From positions 1,178,001-1,242,000 of the forward strand of contig CM049310.1 in NCBI GenBank assembly GCA_026874595.1: a stretch of 64,000 bases of DNA. The letters are read 5' to 3'. Shown here piece by piece: positions 37,801 to 49,578 of this stretch (position 1 is its first letter; each line of letters opens with the position of its first letter). This DNA comes from Sipunculus nudus. Taxonomy: Eukaryota; Annelida; Sipuncula; Golfingiida; Sipunculidae. The position numbers and the translations under genes were made by a program. The notes beneath the pieces were generated by a model. It was not told the origin of the DNA, did no database searches, and saw only the letters and a program-made list of their open reading frames with translations.

Positions 37801-38184
37801 ACAGGAGGGCACAAAGGTGTGTTACAGGAAGGCACAATAGTGTGTTACAGGAGGGCACAACAGTGTGTTACAGGAGGGCACAATAGTGTGTCACAGGAAG
37901 GCACAATAGTGTCACAGGAGGGCACAATAGTGTGTCACAGGAGGGCACAATAGTGTTACAGGAGGGCACAATAGAGTGTTTCAGAAGGGCACAATAGTGT
38001 TACAGGAGGGCACAATAGTGTTACAGGAGGGCACAAAGGTGTGTTAGAGGAGGGCACATTAGTGTGTTAGAGGAGGGCACATTAGTGTGTTAGAGGAGGG
38101 CACAATTTTGTGTTAGAGGAGGGCACAATAGTGTGTTACAGGAGGGCACAATAGTGTGTTACAGGAGGGCACAATATTGTGTTA
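31813..38184. repeat. 23-bp minisatellite, about 6.4 kb
   Basis: Roughly 275 head-to-tail copies of a 23-bp unit with core GTTACAGGAGGGCACA. Variants include GTTAGAGG, GTCACAGG, CACATTAGTG, CACACAACAGTG and 19-20-bp units lacking a GTGT. Two large blocks are near copies of each other about 2,707 bp apart: the stretch at 32641-32710 matches 35348-35417, and the 78-codon stretches at 32818-33054 and 35525-35761 give the same translation. The outermost units at both ends carry AATATTGTG in place of AATAGTGTG. Open frames inside it are by-products of the period. No gene is present. Confidence 0.97.
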
Positions 38185-39873
38185 TCTGCTCCATCGTCAT
38201 TGAAGGAACTTTGAGATTTTAATTGCCTATAGTCAATGAATTAACTTGGATTTCTTGGATTCCCCAGGTCCTTAACGTCAGCCCACAGGGCACATGGCTA
38301 ACAGTATGGTTCAAAGGGCTTGCAGTGAACAGAGCTTAAAACAAAATTGTCTCAATTATAGACACTAGGTGGTGCTGACAATCAATTATGGCACCTTTTA
38401 CTGTAACAGGTTAACAGTTGGAACCACACAAAATTCAACTACGAGAACAATATCATGAAGTACTTTTTTTATTTAGTGTCGTCTTAAATGCAGCCAAATG
38501 GAAACCAATGCATACAAATTTGCAGAAACATCAAGTATTCCTTAACTGGAAGTATTCACAAATGCAAACTCAAAATGTACAGCAAGGTGACTGTCTGGCT
38601 CTGGTGAAATTTACGAGATGAGAAATAACAAACATTGCTCGTGCAAGCAATCCTCAAAGGCATCATTCTGCATATTAATATTAATAATCATCATTTGATA
38701 TTACGCTTTACAGGTGTTACATTATACAGATCTACCGAATAAATTAATCGCAGGTCCCACATGTACAGATATATATGATCTAGAATGTACATCTAAGTAC
38801 TTGGCTACCCATCCAGGCCAATTATTGTATCAACATCTCTCCTATCAGTGGCTATATTTGTATCACACCAGTACAATACTTTATGTATACAATAATACAT
38901 GCAGCAGTACCAAATATGTAAATGTGACACGACAACTGAGACTAAGTAGCAATATATACAAGGCGGACTTGATAGCACCAAGTGAAATCTAAAATATAAT
39001 ATACAAAGTATCCTTATGACAACAAACATGTACAAACCATAGAAATTACATGAGCAAACCAAGCACAGTGCAAATATTCAACAGAAGAAAATTTGTTTGT
39101 TCCTAATCATTAATATATAAAGGCTATATGGAAAATCATACTTTGTCAAAGCATACAACTGTCCTTTTTATGACCATCAGTATATGTACTAGAATAAGTC
39201 ACCTAGTATAAATCATCTATAGATAACAATGGAGATTTATAAATAGAGATTTTTGAGTTGAGACATTATATATTTACAATAAACCTAAAATTTCTTCACT
39301 GGAATCAAAAGTACCAAAAATACATATTATCCAATTTTTTTTTTTTCTGTGGGTTCACTAAACCAAGATCTTCATACCATGTATGTATTTATTTATTATG
39401 CATAATATCACTTGATTCATAGGACAAAGATAACATATATGCTGATTATTCAAAATCAATGTCAAAGGTCAGGGGTTTATTCTGCATATATTATTATAAT
39501 TATTTTCCTTAGACACGGAGCTGATGAATATTCAAGAGTTTTATAGTCAAAAACAGTTCTTACAGAAGCTATGGGATTACTAGTATGCACATTTTCTGTA
39601 ATGAAAATTGACCTCTGATGAATATTCATGACCTAGGCCATCAGGAAAGATGCTTTCCCATATTGGGTCAAGAAACCCAACCTCTGCTGTGCATACATTA
39701 TGCATACCTTATATCACATGACCTCTCATGAATATTCATGGTCTGATAGTTCTTGCAAATTGCCTGACAAATAAATGTTATTCTCATTTGGAATCAATCA
39801 TATTTCACAATTTCCACAGTGTGGGGGATCGAATAGCATCAGCAAACAGCCTATTAATTTTTAAATATTTTGC

Positions 39874-39901
<28 letters not shown>
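39874..39901. repeat. (CA)n microsatellite
   Basis: A perfect CA dinucleotide run of about 14 repeats. Confidence 0.97.
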
Positions 39902-39906
<5 letters not shown>

Positions 39907-41665
39907 ACTCAATAATGCTTAAGAAATGAGTGGTTTATGAGGTAATGAAAATGATGTCTATCCACCTATAGAGACTCAAATCTCAAAAATCCTTTATACC
40001 AAATTACCTGCTACTGGTAACAAAAAAAAGAAAATAAGTTAACTACAGCTACCTACTACAATATCACTCATCCAAATAATAACCTAGGCGGTTAAAATTC
40101 CTAGCATGCTGCACACATTTTCTACAAACCCTACCAATAACCCAATGTTTCTCTATAAACTCTTCCCATAACCCAGTCCTCAATAAACACCCCATCATCT
40201 GTTTTAAATGCTCAATTGGACATAACTCTGTAATGCATTCACAGGAAACCTACAGGCCTCTTTTTCATTTAAGTTATGAATTTCACTCACGATTGACCAC
40301 TGGTACTCCTCATAACAAGTTGGTCCAAAATAATCAAATGTCCACAATTTCCACGACTTATATTTAACTTCTATTCATCTGTCTCTGAATCTGCTGGGGT
40401 ATATTCCCTTGCTTTGAATAAGATGGTATCTCTTTTACTTTTTTACTTATTTTTCAGGGTAAACAGATGACATATTTATAACAGAACCTTTCAAAATCCC
40501 TCATTAACAGAAGTAAAAGAAGGAAGTTGCTTCAATGTAAATATTAAAGTTACCTGAGTAAATAAAACAAACCTGGAGTTTTGTAATTTTTCAAAATGGC
40601 AGCAAACAGTTTGTACTTCAGACTCCTACCTCTTTGTCTAGGAATATATGTAACTGAATTTTAAATCAACTGGGTGGATGTGTCTATGTTTGTTTGTGCA
40701 GGCTTAGCTTACAATATCCTTGTCAAATATACTTGTAAGTAAAGAGTTGTGTTTCACTGTGCAGGCAACAGTCAGAACAGAAACTGTGACTCAGATTACT
40801 GAAGAGAGATTTAAATTTCTACAGTAAAACAGCACAATTAAAGGCAAGACAGGGGTCTTCAATCAAATATTCAGATGACTGCATGAAATATCTAATATTA
40901 TCTATGATATATTTTGCACAGACTAGCTCATTGTTATGAGGTATTTCTTATTCATGTCATGTTTTCAGTGCTATTGATGACCATGGCAATTAACACAATT
41001 ATATCATTAATATGTAAAATATGTAATTCACAGCAAACATGAAAATACTTATACAATTTAATACACAACACTGTAGCAAAAGGGTGTGTTACAAGTAATT
41101 ACATATTTGCATCTTAGCAGAGCAGCATTATAGCACAGCAACAAATCTATAAACTAAATATTTATATGTACAAAATTCAATGATCACAGTTAGAAAGTGT
41201 GGCAAACTCAACCCAGGAGTTTATTCCTCTAAATAAAGATACCTCTTTTTCTTGACAAAATGAACACATGTGGTTCTGTAATAGCGTCAAAAATAATACC
41301 ACAATATAGTTCCATCACATCAGTTAGCTCTAATATCTCTATATACAAATGTGCAGAAACTGCTGTCGATCTGATACACTTAACTCGTGTCAAAACTGAA
41401 AATAGCTTTATTCTGGGAGTATTTTAAACAATGTAGTTTATCCATGATACTGAAAGAATGAAACTATAGGGCGCCAACATTGAACAATTATGGTTATTTA
41501 TGCCTTTCTCTGAATCAGCTAAGTGATCCTGTAGGAAATCAGTGAATCTCAACTTAAAATATTTTTTTATTCTGGGAACCACTCTGTTCCATGGCATCAA
41601 GAAGCAGAAGAACAAACTAACTTAATCACTGACCAACAGCCAGAACCACCAGTACCTAAATCACT

Positions 41666-41796
41666 CACCAGATGGCAGATTCAGCAATGTAAAACAAAGT
41701 TTTCATTAGATAGCAGAATCGGTTGGTTCGTGTTTAAATCAATCAACAGATGGCAGAATCAGGGATCTAGTACAGTGGCCAATCACCAGGTGGCGG
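41666..41796 (+). promoter_or_regulatory. Four CTCF-like cores about 40 bp apart
   Basis: Cores at 41666 (CACCAGATGGCAG), 41704 (CATTAGATAGCAG, degenerate), 41744 (CAACAGATGGCAG) and 41784 (CACCAGGTGGCGG) are all in plus orientation, spaced 38, 40 and 40 bp. They resemble CCASYAGRKGGCRS. A further ACCACCAGTACC lies at about 41645. They sit 1.5-1.6 kb beyond the CAMSAP stop codon. Part of the regularity may come from an old ~40-bp tandem duplication. Confidence 0.4.
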
Positions 41797-42679
41797 CAAG
41801 AAAATAACTTTTTTACCCGCTTTTTCTATCTAGGTTAGAGATCTATAACAAATATGCATAGAAACTTGTGCTTTTGTCATACCAGCAAACTATTTTCTCT
41901 TGTTCTGCACAGCAGCTACATTCCATGATGTCTTAAAATCTTATGCAAAACAGGAGCAGTTCATCAAATACCACAATGCCTTCCTCAATCACAATTCTGT
42001 AATCTGCAACATCCACACTGCGTTTTAAAACAGCACCAAAGCAGCAAGCCGCATAAAAGCTGTACCCAGGATATAACTAGTTTAAAGTCAAGCCTGCAGG
42101 CTGAATGTAAATAACCAATTTATCCCATGAGTCTATCATCTGGTACGGCAGCCATGCTGATAATTTCAGTTGAAGAAGTCCTACCTCTTCTCAAAACACA
42201 ACACGTACCACATAATACAATGATTTATAAGCACAGTGCATTTGCTTGATAGGCATCAAATGAATTTCAATAATATGCCTAATGGAATACAAGTAGATGC
42301 CACCGTTTCATAACCCTAAGTTTCTCTTTTCTGCTTTTGTTTGACTTTAAATTTTCCAATTTAACAAGACTTTGCTTCTCAAACATTCATAATACCTGCT
42401 TCCATGATCTGTTTCTGTTTGTGAGGAGACAGGATCCCATCTGAGCTCTCCTGTATTAGCTTTCAGTCTGTATTTCTTGCTGCATGTACTCCATATTAAT
42501 AATACCTAATAGTCCCTATTCTTCTCAAAACAGAATTACAATGTTTTCCTGCAATATCCTTCACTTGCACACAAGCTCACATAATTTTTGTTACATGATT
42601 CACTTGATGCTTGCATGAAGCAACACTTGGTCAGCACACGAGCATGGCTTGTGCAGCAGAGCTACATTCTGTCATCAAT

Positions 42680-42912
42680 TCATCTATGCTGCAATGCAAC
42701 AACCAGACTATTCCCTAGATACGATGAACTGTTTACTTGTGCTGCAATGCAACAATCATAGAATGAATATTCCAAAGATATGATAAACTGTACATCTGTG
42801 CTGCAATGCAACAATCATAGAATAAATATTCGCAAGATACGATAAACTGTTCATCTGTGCTGCAATGCAACAACCAAAGAATAAATATTCCCAAGATACG
42901 ATAAACTTTTAA
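42680..42912. repeat. 59-bp tandem repeat, about 4 copies
   Basis: The block GCTGCAATGCAACAA recurs at 42688, 42741, 42800 and 42859 (spacings 53, 59, 59), each followed by a GAATATTC-like and a GATACGATAAACT-like segment. It lies in the probable 3'UTR or flank of CAMSAP. Confidence 0.93.
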
Positions 42913-43293
42913 TGGAGTTGTTACTAAATTTCAGCAGACCGTGTGCTCACTGCAGTTCAAAGTCCATTTTAAGCACATATCAAACCTTAATAAGCCAAAA
43001 CATACAAGAGAATACCAAGACAGAGTTGCTGGAAACTGGAAGCTGGTAGCATCATAATGTCCAACAGCAATAGATGCATATAATTTTATAAATTAATCTA
43101 GCAAAAGTCTCCAAAAAGTCCAGCTCTATGAAATATAGATATCTGATGATTTCAGCCTCATGTAGAAATAATGTAGCAACAGAATGTGCAAATATGTGAA
43201 CCTTCAAAATTTATTCCAAACTGGATATCACGCATTATGCTTATACCCAATCTTGACATCACAGGAACTGACTACTGTGTGATGTCATACGGG

Positions 43294-43441
43294 TTAAAAG
43301 TTAGAGAAATGGCTCTGTGGTCGTTTTTGTGCCGGAGCTTTCTTCTGCCAAAGTGAATTATGGATTGTCACTGCGTCAATGGAAACTGACATATGTTTTG
43401 TTGATGTGACTTCAGAAAAGGTCTTCGCACCAGAGTTGTAC
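43294..43441 (-). CDS. CAMSAP: CAMSAP/Patronin, last coding exon (end of CKK domain)
   Basis: The terminal coding exon runs from an acceptor TTTTATTTTCCAG|G to a TAA at 43296-43294. It supplies the last base of a split Lys codon, then 48 residues and the stop. The segment MSVSIDAVTIHNSLWQ matches the end of the CKK domain (family pattern MS.S.DA.TI...LWQ), followed by a basic tail KKAPAQKRPQSH. CKK binds microtubule minus ends at the lattice/tip transition. The first third (YNSGAKTFSEVTSTKH) departs from the usual YNS-x-RKxFxxIPxK, lacking the Arg-Lys pair and the Ile-Pro. Phase and order with the upstream exon are exact, so I regard the gene as real and probably functional. Confidence 0.93.
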
Positions 43442-43740
43442 CTGGAAAATAAAATATAGAGTGGTAAGGTTTCATCAGGCTAAAACTAACAGAGATGAAA
43501 CGAGAACTGTCTGTAATATTATATGTAAACTAGAACTAGACTTTCTTGGCACTGCGGTGCCATAGTATTCCCAAACATAGTAATCCCCCACCCCTTTAAG
43601 AATAGGCCCCCATCTTCAGCAGCATATACTGACAATTGGCAAGCAACCATGGTTTCTTCCATCTATCAACTTGAGAAACAATATTTTTCACCAAATATGG
43701 GGGCCAATATGGTGAATCACTCTTGAGAAAACGGGATTAA
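43442..43740. repeat. Start of CAMSAP last intron, inverted repeat fragment
   Basis: The splice acceptor of the last exon is at 43443-43442 (minus strand). Positions 43550-43640 are the inverted copy of 7780-7870, with the TGGCACTGCGGTGCCA hairpin and C-rich tract. Confidence 0.7.
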
Positions 43741-44820
43741 TTCATACTATTAAAATGGTTAGGTAGGTGGCGCAACCTGTCTGTTTGATGAGAAAACTCT
43801 CCGAGATAGATGTACATGCCAAATTGTAGACCAACAAATTGAACGATTCCTCAGCTTTGAGCAATTTCCACCTACAGCAAATGTACGGATGGACGCCATA
43901 CGAGAACTATTGCAGATGGTGCCACCAGTCTTAAATATGAGATTGAGGTATCCAAGATCTATGGACATGCAAAATGTCAGGCCAATATGGCAAATTATTC
44001 CTGAGAAAAGGGCATTAATTTATACTATAAAACCAGTAAGGTAGGTGGCGCCACCTGTCTTATTTATGAAAAAACTCTCCAAGGTGGCAGTACATGCCAC
44101 ATTTAAGGCCAATACATTGAACTACTCTTGAGGTATGAGCTATTTTGACCTAAAGCAAATAAATGGATGGAAGCCACACAAAAACGATTGCAGATGACGC
44201 CACCAGTCTTGAATGTGAGATGGAGGTATCCAAGATCTTTGGACATGCAAAATTTCAGGCCAAAATGGCAAATAATTCCTGAAAAAAGAGCATTAATTTA
44301 TACTATGAAAACAGTAAGGTAGGTGGCGCCACCTGTCTGGTTGACCAGAAAACTCTCCAAGATGGATTTACATGCCAAATTTTAGACCAACACATTGAGC
44401 GACTCCCCAGATATGAGCAATTTTCACCTTAAGCAAATGTACGGATGAACGCCACATTAAAACGATTACAAATGGTGCCACCAGTCTTCAACATGAGATA
44501 GAGGTATCCATGATCTAAGGATAAGCACAATTTCAGGCCAAACTGGCAAATCATTCCTGAGAATAGGGCATTAATTTATAATATGAAAACAGAAAGGTAG
44601 GTGGCACCACCTGTCAGCTTTACGAAAAAAACTTTTCAAGGTGGATGTACATGCCAAATTTCGGACAAAAACATTGAACCACTCCTGAGATATGAGCAAT
44701 TTCACTTAAAGCAAATGTATGGATGGACGCCACATAAAAACCATCGCAGATGGCACTACCAGTCTTGAATACAAGATGGAGGTATCCAAGATAAATGGAC
44801 ATGCATAATTTTAACCCAAT
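43741..44820. repeat. 278-bp tandem repeat with GGTGGCGCCACC cores
   Basis: The core (GGTGGCGCAACC, GGTGGCGCCACC or GGTGGCACCACC) recurs at 43766, 44044, 44322 and 44600, exactly 278 bp apart each time. Each unit has an 'aaaactctcc(a/g)ag' block after the core and a second core-like GATGGTGCCACCAGTCTT about half a unit later. It shares the palindrome with the 326-bp family but not the rest. Confidence 0.95.
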
Positions 44821-45727
44821 CTGTCCATTTGTTTTTAACTTATAATGCTCACAGTACTGTCCAGTTGCAATGATGGGTTATTTAGAAGGCCAGAAGTTGG
44901 TGCCACCTGTCTTACGCAGAAGACAAAGCTATCCAAGATCTTCGGTCAATTTGATTTTTGGACCAATCCATGCATCCCTTATTGAGATATTTATGATTTT
45001 GTGTGATTTTCACCATATATGGCAATATACAAGGTCAAGGTCACTCTCATAGTAAAGGTGATGACCCCAATTTAAATATACAACCTCCCATAACCCATAC
45101 CTATGTACTGTGGATTTAGAATTGTTCAATGGGTTTTAATTTTAATGGAATTCGTGGGTAACCTCTATCCACGAAATTAAAAACCCAACGATCATGAAGT
45201 TTTTATAGAATTTTTTAAAGTACATCGACCCTGAGCATTGAGTTATGACACTTTGTTTGCCCGCTGTCACTGTTCATGCTAGCAGATGGTAATCATTAAT
45301 AAAACGCAAGAAAACAATATGTAGCCCCATAAATTTAAACAAGGCCTATAGGGCTAATGCGAACCTGTGCATTGGGAATACACCAGGTATAATGCTTCAT
45401 ACTGGACCATTACTTTTCATATATATGAGCAATGCAAGTACTAAACATTTTGAATAAGAAACAATTACACAAAAATCACAAAAAGTATTTGCACTGGTTT
45501 TCAGATACTCTCATTTTTACCTGAATTCCCATTCTTATACAAGAAATTTTATAATGGAGTACATATTCATATTAGTATTCAAATACATTTGCAAAGTATT
45601 CGCACCATGTCTAGTATTTATTCATTTTTAGCCAAACAAAGATGTTGAGAATCCAGAATATAAACAAATGACCCATGGGTCATGTTGCCCAGCTTAAGTT
45701 TGAAATTTTTGCAAATGCAAAATATGA
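44821..45727. repeat. Dispersed repeat pieces in CAMSAP intron
   Basis: Contains one inverted unit of the 326-bp family (44820-45110); a small hairpin element at 45135-45200 with near-complementary AATTCGTGG and CCACGAAATT arms; the GCCTATAGGGCTAATGC piece (45337); a block matching 23830-24010 (45480-45660); and an isolated GACCCATGGGTC (45670-45681). Confidence 0.75.
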
Positions 45728-48700
45728 ACAAGGGACCCATGGGTCACGGCGCTCAGCTGATTGTGATTGGACTATAAATGTTTCTCCACTGTGATACTAT
45801 ATCAAGTTGATAAAGCTTATGAATATCATGGACATTATAATTATAAAGGAATGTAATGTAATATGTGAGTAAATGATAAATGAAATTACCTGACTGATGG
45901 ATTAATAGAGTAAAATATAGTGGTTTATTTTTTATTTATTTAGGAGGGGTTGAAAATTGTGATAAATTTGAGCAAATATGAATTCAATGACAGCAGTAAT
46001 AAGCAGTAGTAGAATGATGATAAGGCTACTTGTTGAAGGATCTAAAGTGTATGGAAGTCTGCAAGCTTTCAATTTGACAGATATGATGTTATGATTAACT
46101 ATGCTGATGAAGGGATTTATGAATTTGTTACTGTATGACACAATATCTCTTTAGTCTTGACAAGGTACATTATTGTGATGCCCACTATGTCTACATATTA
46201 CACAATATTGACATAATTTCTGGCATGTACATAGGTACCTATGGACAAATAGTTATACAAAATATTAAAGTATGAATATATCTGATTCATCTTGTTCTTG
46301 TTTACTGAGGCTGACTTTGGGATGGGGTTCGGGGAAGGGAAAATTGAGGGCAGCACGAAGGTGGATGTAGAAATATTCTATTTTAATGTTTTTCATTTAT
46401 ATAAGAATATGAGAAGCTAAGAGGAAAGGGGCCCTCCTACTTGGTTATAGTAAAGTTCTAAATATATGATTGCAAACTAATACTCCGACAAGACTGTCAT
46501 GAAGAAAAACAGTAAAAGTTTTCAGATACTGTGATGCATATGAAAATTTACAGATGGACAGGCAAGTGGACAGAATGGACTAATACCTTTAATTCACTTT
46601 CAAGGGAATAATGCATTTAAGTTTATATATAATCCTATTTCTTTAGCATATCCACTTTTTCCATTAAGAAGTTTTTATCTGAATCATTTTTTTTTATTTA
46701 CAAGTTTTATAAATTTTTAATAAAAAAAAAACTGAAAATATAAGTTAAAATATTAGAATTGTTGCAAAAGTTGCAATCATTATATATACAGAGTAAAAAA
46801 AACTGAAAATATAAGTTAAAATATTAGAATTGTTGCAAAGGTTGCAATCATTATATATCCAGAGTGTAGCTCATATTAGGTCATATTATGCATACACACA
46901 TATATATATAATTATTTTTAAATCAGCAATGTTTAAACTGAATTAAAAAAAAAAATAATGCCACAACATGGCATCTACAAGATTATTCCTTGAATCACTA
47001 TTAAAAAGTTTTGCACATTGGAGTTTTCAGTATATGCTTTACTTTATTCACCAAAATAAAATAAAAGATTCAGTAAATTTGATAAAATAAAACATCTTTT
47101 CAAATAAAGTATACACACTGTTGGTTGAATGAGGGACAAACAATATCATTGTGCTAATGACTATCCCAACTTTAATTTATTACTGGAATTAATAGTCAAT
47201 TTCACACCTGGTGAAGTTTTTACTCTTCTGAAGTAAGGAATTACTTATCTGATGAACATCCAAACTTTCATAGCAATACACCACTTTGAGGACACAATTA
47301 AATGTGCACTTTAATCATTGTAACCCTGGTGGTACAATACAAAATCTAAAATGTAGCATAACCTAGAATAAGAATGAATCAAATATAGAAAATAATAACA
47401 TTCATCCAGTTTATGCAACATCTGGATGGGGGGGGGGGGGAGGGGAGTGCAGGGCAGAGGGGAAGCCTGCTGGTAGTGGCCAAGCTGAGCCAAGGCTAGC
47501 TGCCTGGGGAGGGTCTTTCTAAACACCGAAAAGTTACCGAAAAGTACCAAAAAGTTACCGAAAAGTTACCGAAAAGTCACCGAAGTTACTGAAAAGTAAC
47601 TAAAAAGACTTTAAAAGCATCTTTTAATTAATATTAACACTAAAAATTACCAAAAAGTTGTTTCAGACTGTCAATAAAGATAGCAAATTGTGCTTTTTTT
47701 TTTACCTTTTTATAGGATAATGGAAAGTGACTGAAAAGCACCATAAAGTGACAAAATGTTATCAAATAAGTACTAAAAAATACCAAATGAGATGATTTGT
47801 ATTTTTTTTAATGCTGTTTGAATGTTTAAATATGAACAAACTGCATCCCAACCGGTTTTACATGACATTGAACATACCAAAATGTGATAAATGTTATTTA
47901 TTCAAGGGATAAATACTTAGTCTTGATATATCTGTAAATATGTTACTTAGTGAAATATGAACATATTTTTTTTTGTGTGTTGCATCCTTTTCCATAATAT
48001 ATTTTCAGTGTGAGAGATAATATGATCAAACTGCTTTTCATCCTAAATGTTTACTCCTTGACTTGAAATAAAATGTTCTTGCTTTAGGTGCTTGGTCATT
48101 TAAAAATTATATTATTTACCAAGTGGATTTACATAAAATATTCCATATCATGTACTTAATTCAGAACCTCTCAATGGTCTAAAATGGCACTTTATAAAAA
48201 AATATGGACATTTTTTGTGAAATGCATTCTGATTTCACAATACAATAAACATTCAAAGGTTTGCTGCCCTTGGTTTTATTTATTTTAAAGTTATGGCTAC
48301 CTCTCTCACAAGGCTGTACCAGTATATTACTGCCGAAAGAATAAAAAACTGTTCAATATTTCAAATGATGATCCCATTCAAATCAGCTTTAAAAATAAAT
48401 CAGGCATATAAACTGTATAATGAGCAGATATTCCAAAATTAAAATAATTATTTTTAATATAGTATTCAGCAACTTTTAAGTGACTTATTGGTAACCTTAA
48501 GTACTTTTCTGTACTTTTTTTACATATTTTTGTATATTTTTTTTATTTTTTAGTACTTATATGGTTACATTTTGTCATTTTCTAGTACTCATTTTTCATA
48601 ATCCTTTGAAACAAGCACACAATTTGCTTACTTTACTGACAGTCTAAAACAACTTTTGGTATATTTGGGGGCTTGCGTTATTTAAAAATTGCCTTTCAAT

Positions 48701-49578
48701 ACTTTTCAGTAACTTTTGGATACTTTTCAGTTATTTTTCAGTACTTTTTTGGTAACTTTTTGGTACTATTCAGTAATTTTTCAGTACTTTTTGGTAACTT
48801 TTTGGTAACTTTTGGTACTTTTCGGTAACTTTTCGGTACTTTTTGGTAAATTTTCAGTACTTTTCGGTAAATTTTTGGTACTATTCAGTAACTTTACAGT
48901 ATTTTTTGGTAAATTTTCAGTAGCTTTTGGTATTTTTTAGTACTTATTTGATAACATTTTGTCACTTTATGGTGCTTTTTGGTCACTTTTCATTATCCCG
49001 TAAAAAAAGTAAAAAAAACCACAATTTGCGATCTTTATTGCCAGTCTGAAACAAATTTTTGGTAATTTTTATGTTAATATTAATTGAAAGATGCTTTTAA
49101 AGTCTTTTCAGTTACTTTTCAGTAACTTTTCGGTGACTTTTCGGTACACTTTTCGGTACTTTTCGGTAACTTTTCGGTACTTTTTGGTAACTTTTTGGTA
49201 CTATTCAGTAACTTTACAGTATTTTTTGGTAACTTTTGGTATTTTTTAGTACTTATTTGATAACAATTTGTCACTTTATGGTGCTTTTCAGTCACTTTTA
49301 TCCTATAAAAAGGTAAAAAAAAAGCACAATTTGCTATCTTTATTGACAGTCTGAAACAACTTTTTGGTAATTTTTAGTGTTAATATTAATTAAAAGATGC
49401 TTTTAAAGTCTTTTCAGTTACTTTTCAGTAACTTTTCGGTGACTTTTCGGTAACTTTTCAGTAACTTTTCGGTACTTTTCGGTGTTTAGAAAGACCCGCC
49501 TGGGGTGGGTTACATAATGCAAGTGAAGGCTGTATTACTAGGTGGGCTAGATGTAAACAACACTTGACATGGTGTATA
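45728..49578. repeat. Tandem duplication copy 1, interrupted
   Basis: Starts AACAAGGGACCCATGGGTC and runs to the start of copy 2. Without the inverted-repeat transposon (about 47510-49497) and its target duplicate the unit is about 1.86 kb, closely similar to copy 2 throughout ('ttgataaagcttatgaatat', 'gaggggaagcctgctggtag', 'acataatgcaagtgaaggct'). Within it, 46725-46860 carries a short internal duplication ('gaattgttgcaaaagttgc') present once in copy 2. A 69-codon minus-strand open frame (46141-45932) is kept in both copies, but I see no sign that it is a gene. Confidence 0.9.
47510..49497. mobile_element. Foldback-type DNA transposon with long inverted repeats
   Basis: About 1.99 kb. The left end GGGTCTTTCTAAACACCG (47511) is the exact reverse complement of the right end (49480-49497). 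Inverted similarity continues inward for roughly 280 bp, including a shared CTGTCAATAAAGATAGCAAA block at 47668-47687, inverted on the right at about 49335-49354. The arms are built of ~10-11-bp units such as TTTTCGGTAAC. The right side holds two further degraded copies of the arm (about 48590-48720 and 48975-49145). GCCTGGGG flanks both ends (47502-47509 and 49498-49505). The undisrupted site is present in duplication copy 2. No transposase is seen; 8-bp duplication suggests hAT, while a 9-bp one with one mismatch would suggest Mutator. Confidence 0.88.

Larger units (their letters stand above)
38185..43293 (-). other. Repeat-poor 3' flank/3'UTR of CAMSAP
   Basis: Lies immediately downstream (minus strand) of the CAMSAP stop codon and is nearly free of the dispersed families, unlike everything on either side. 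It may include a long 3'UTR. Candidate AATAAA on the minus strand occurs at 43215-43210, about 80 bp after the stop, with others further on. It contains a CA microsatellite, a 59-bp tandem repeat and CTCF-like cores, described separately, and several TGAATATTCATGA-type palindromes near 39530-39740. No other coding region is convincing. Confidence 0.5.

Noticed and set aside
32818-37953. 66-78-codon open frames inside the 23-bp minisatellite
   Set aside because: A 23-bp period shifts frame each unit and the open frames recur wherever the array is duplicated; they are by-products.
31813-38184. CRISPR-like array
   Set aside because: Units are contiguous with no unique spacers, and the DNA is animal nuclear sequence.
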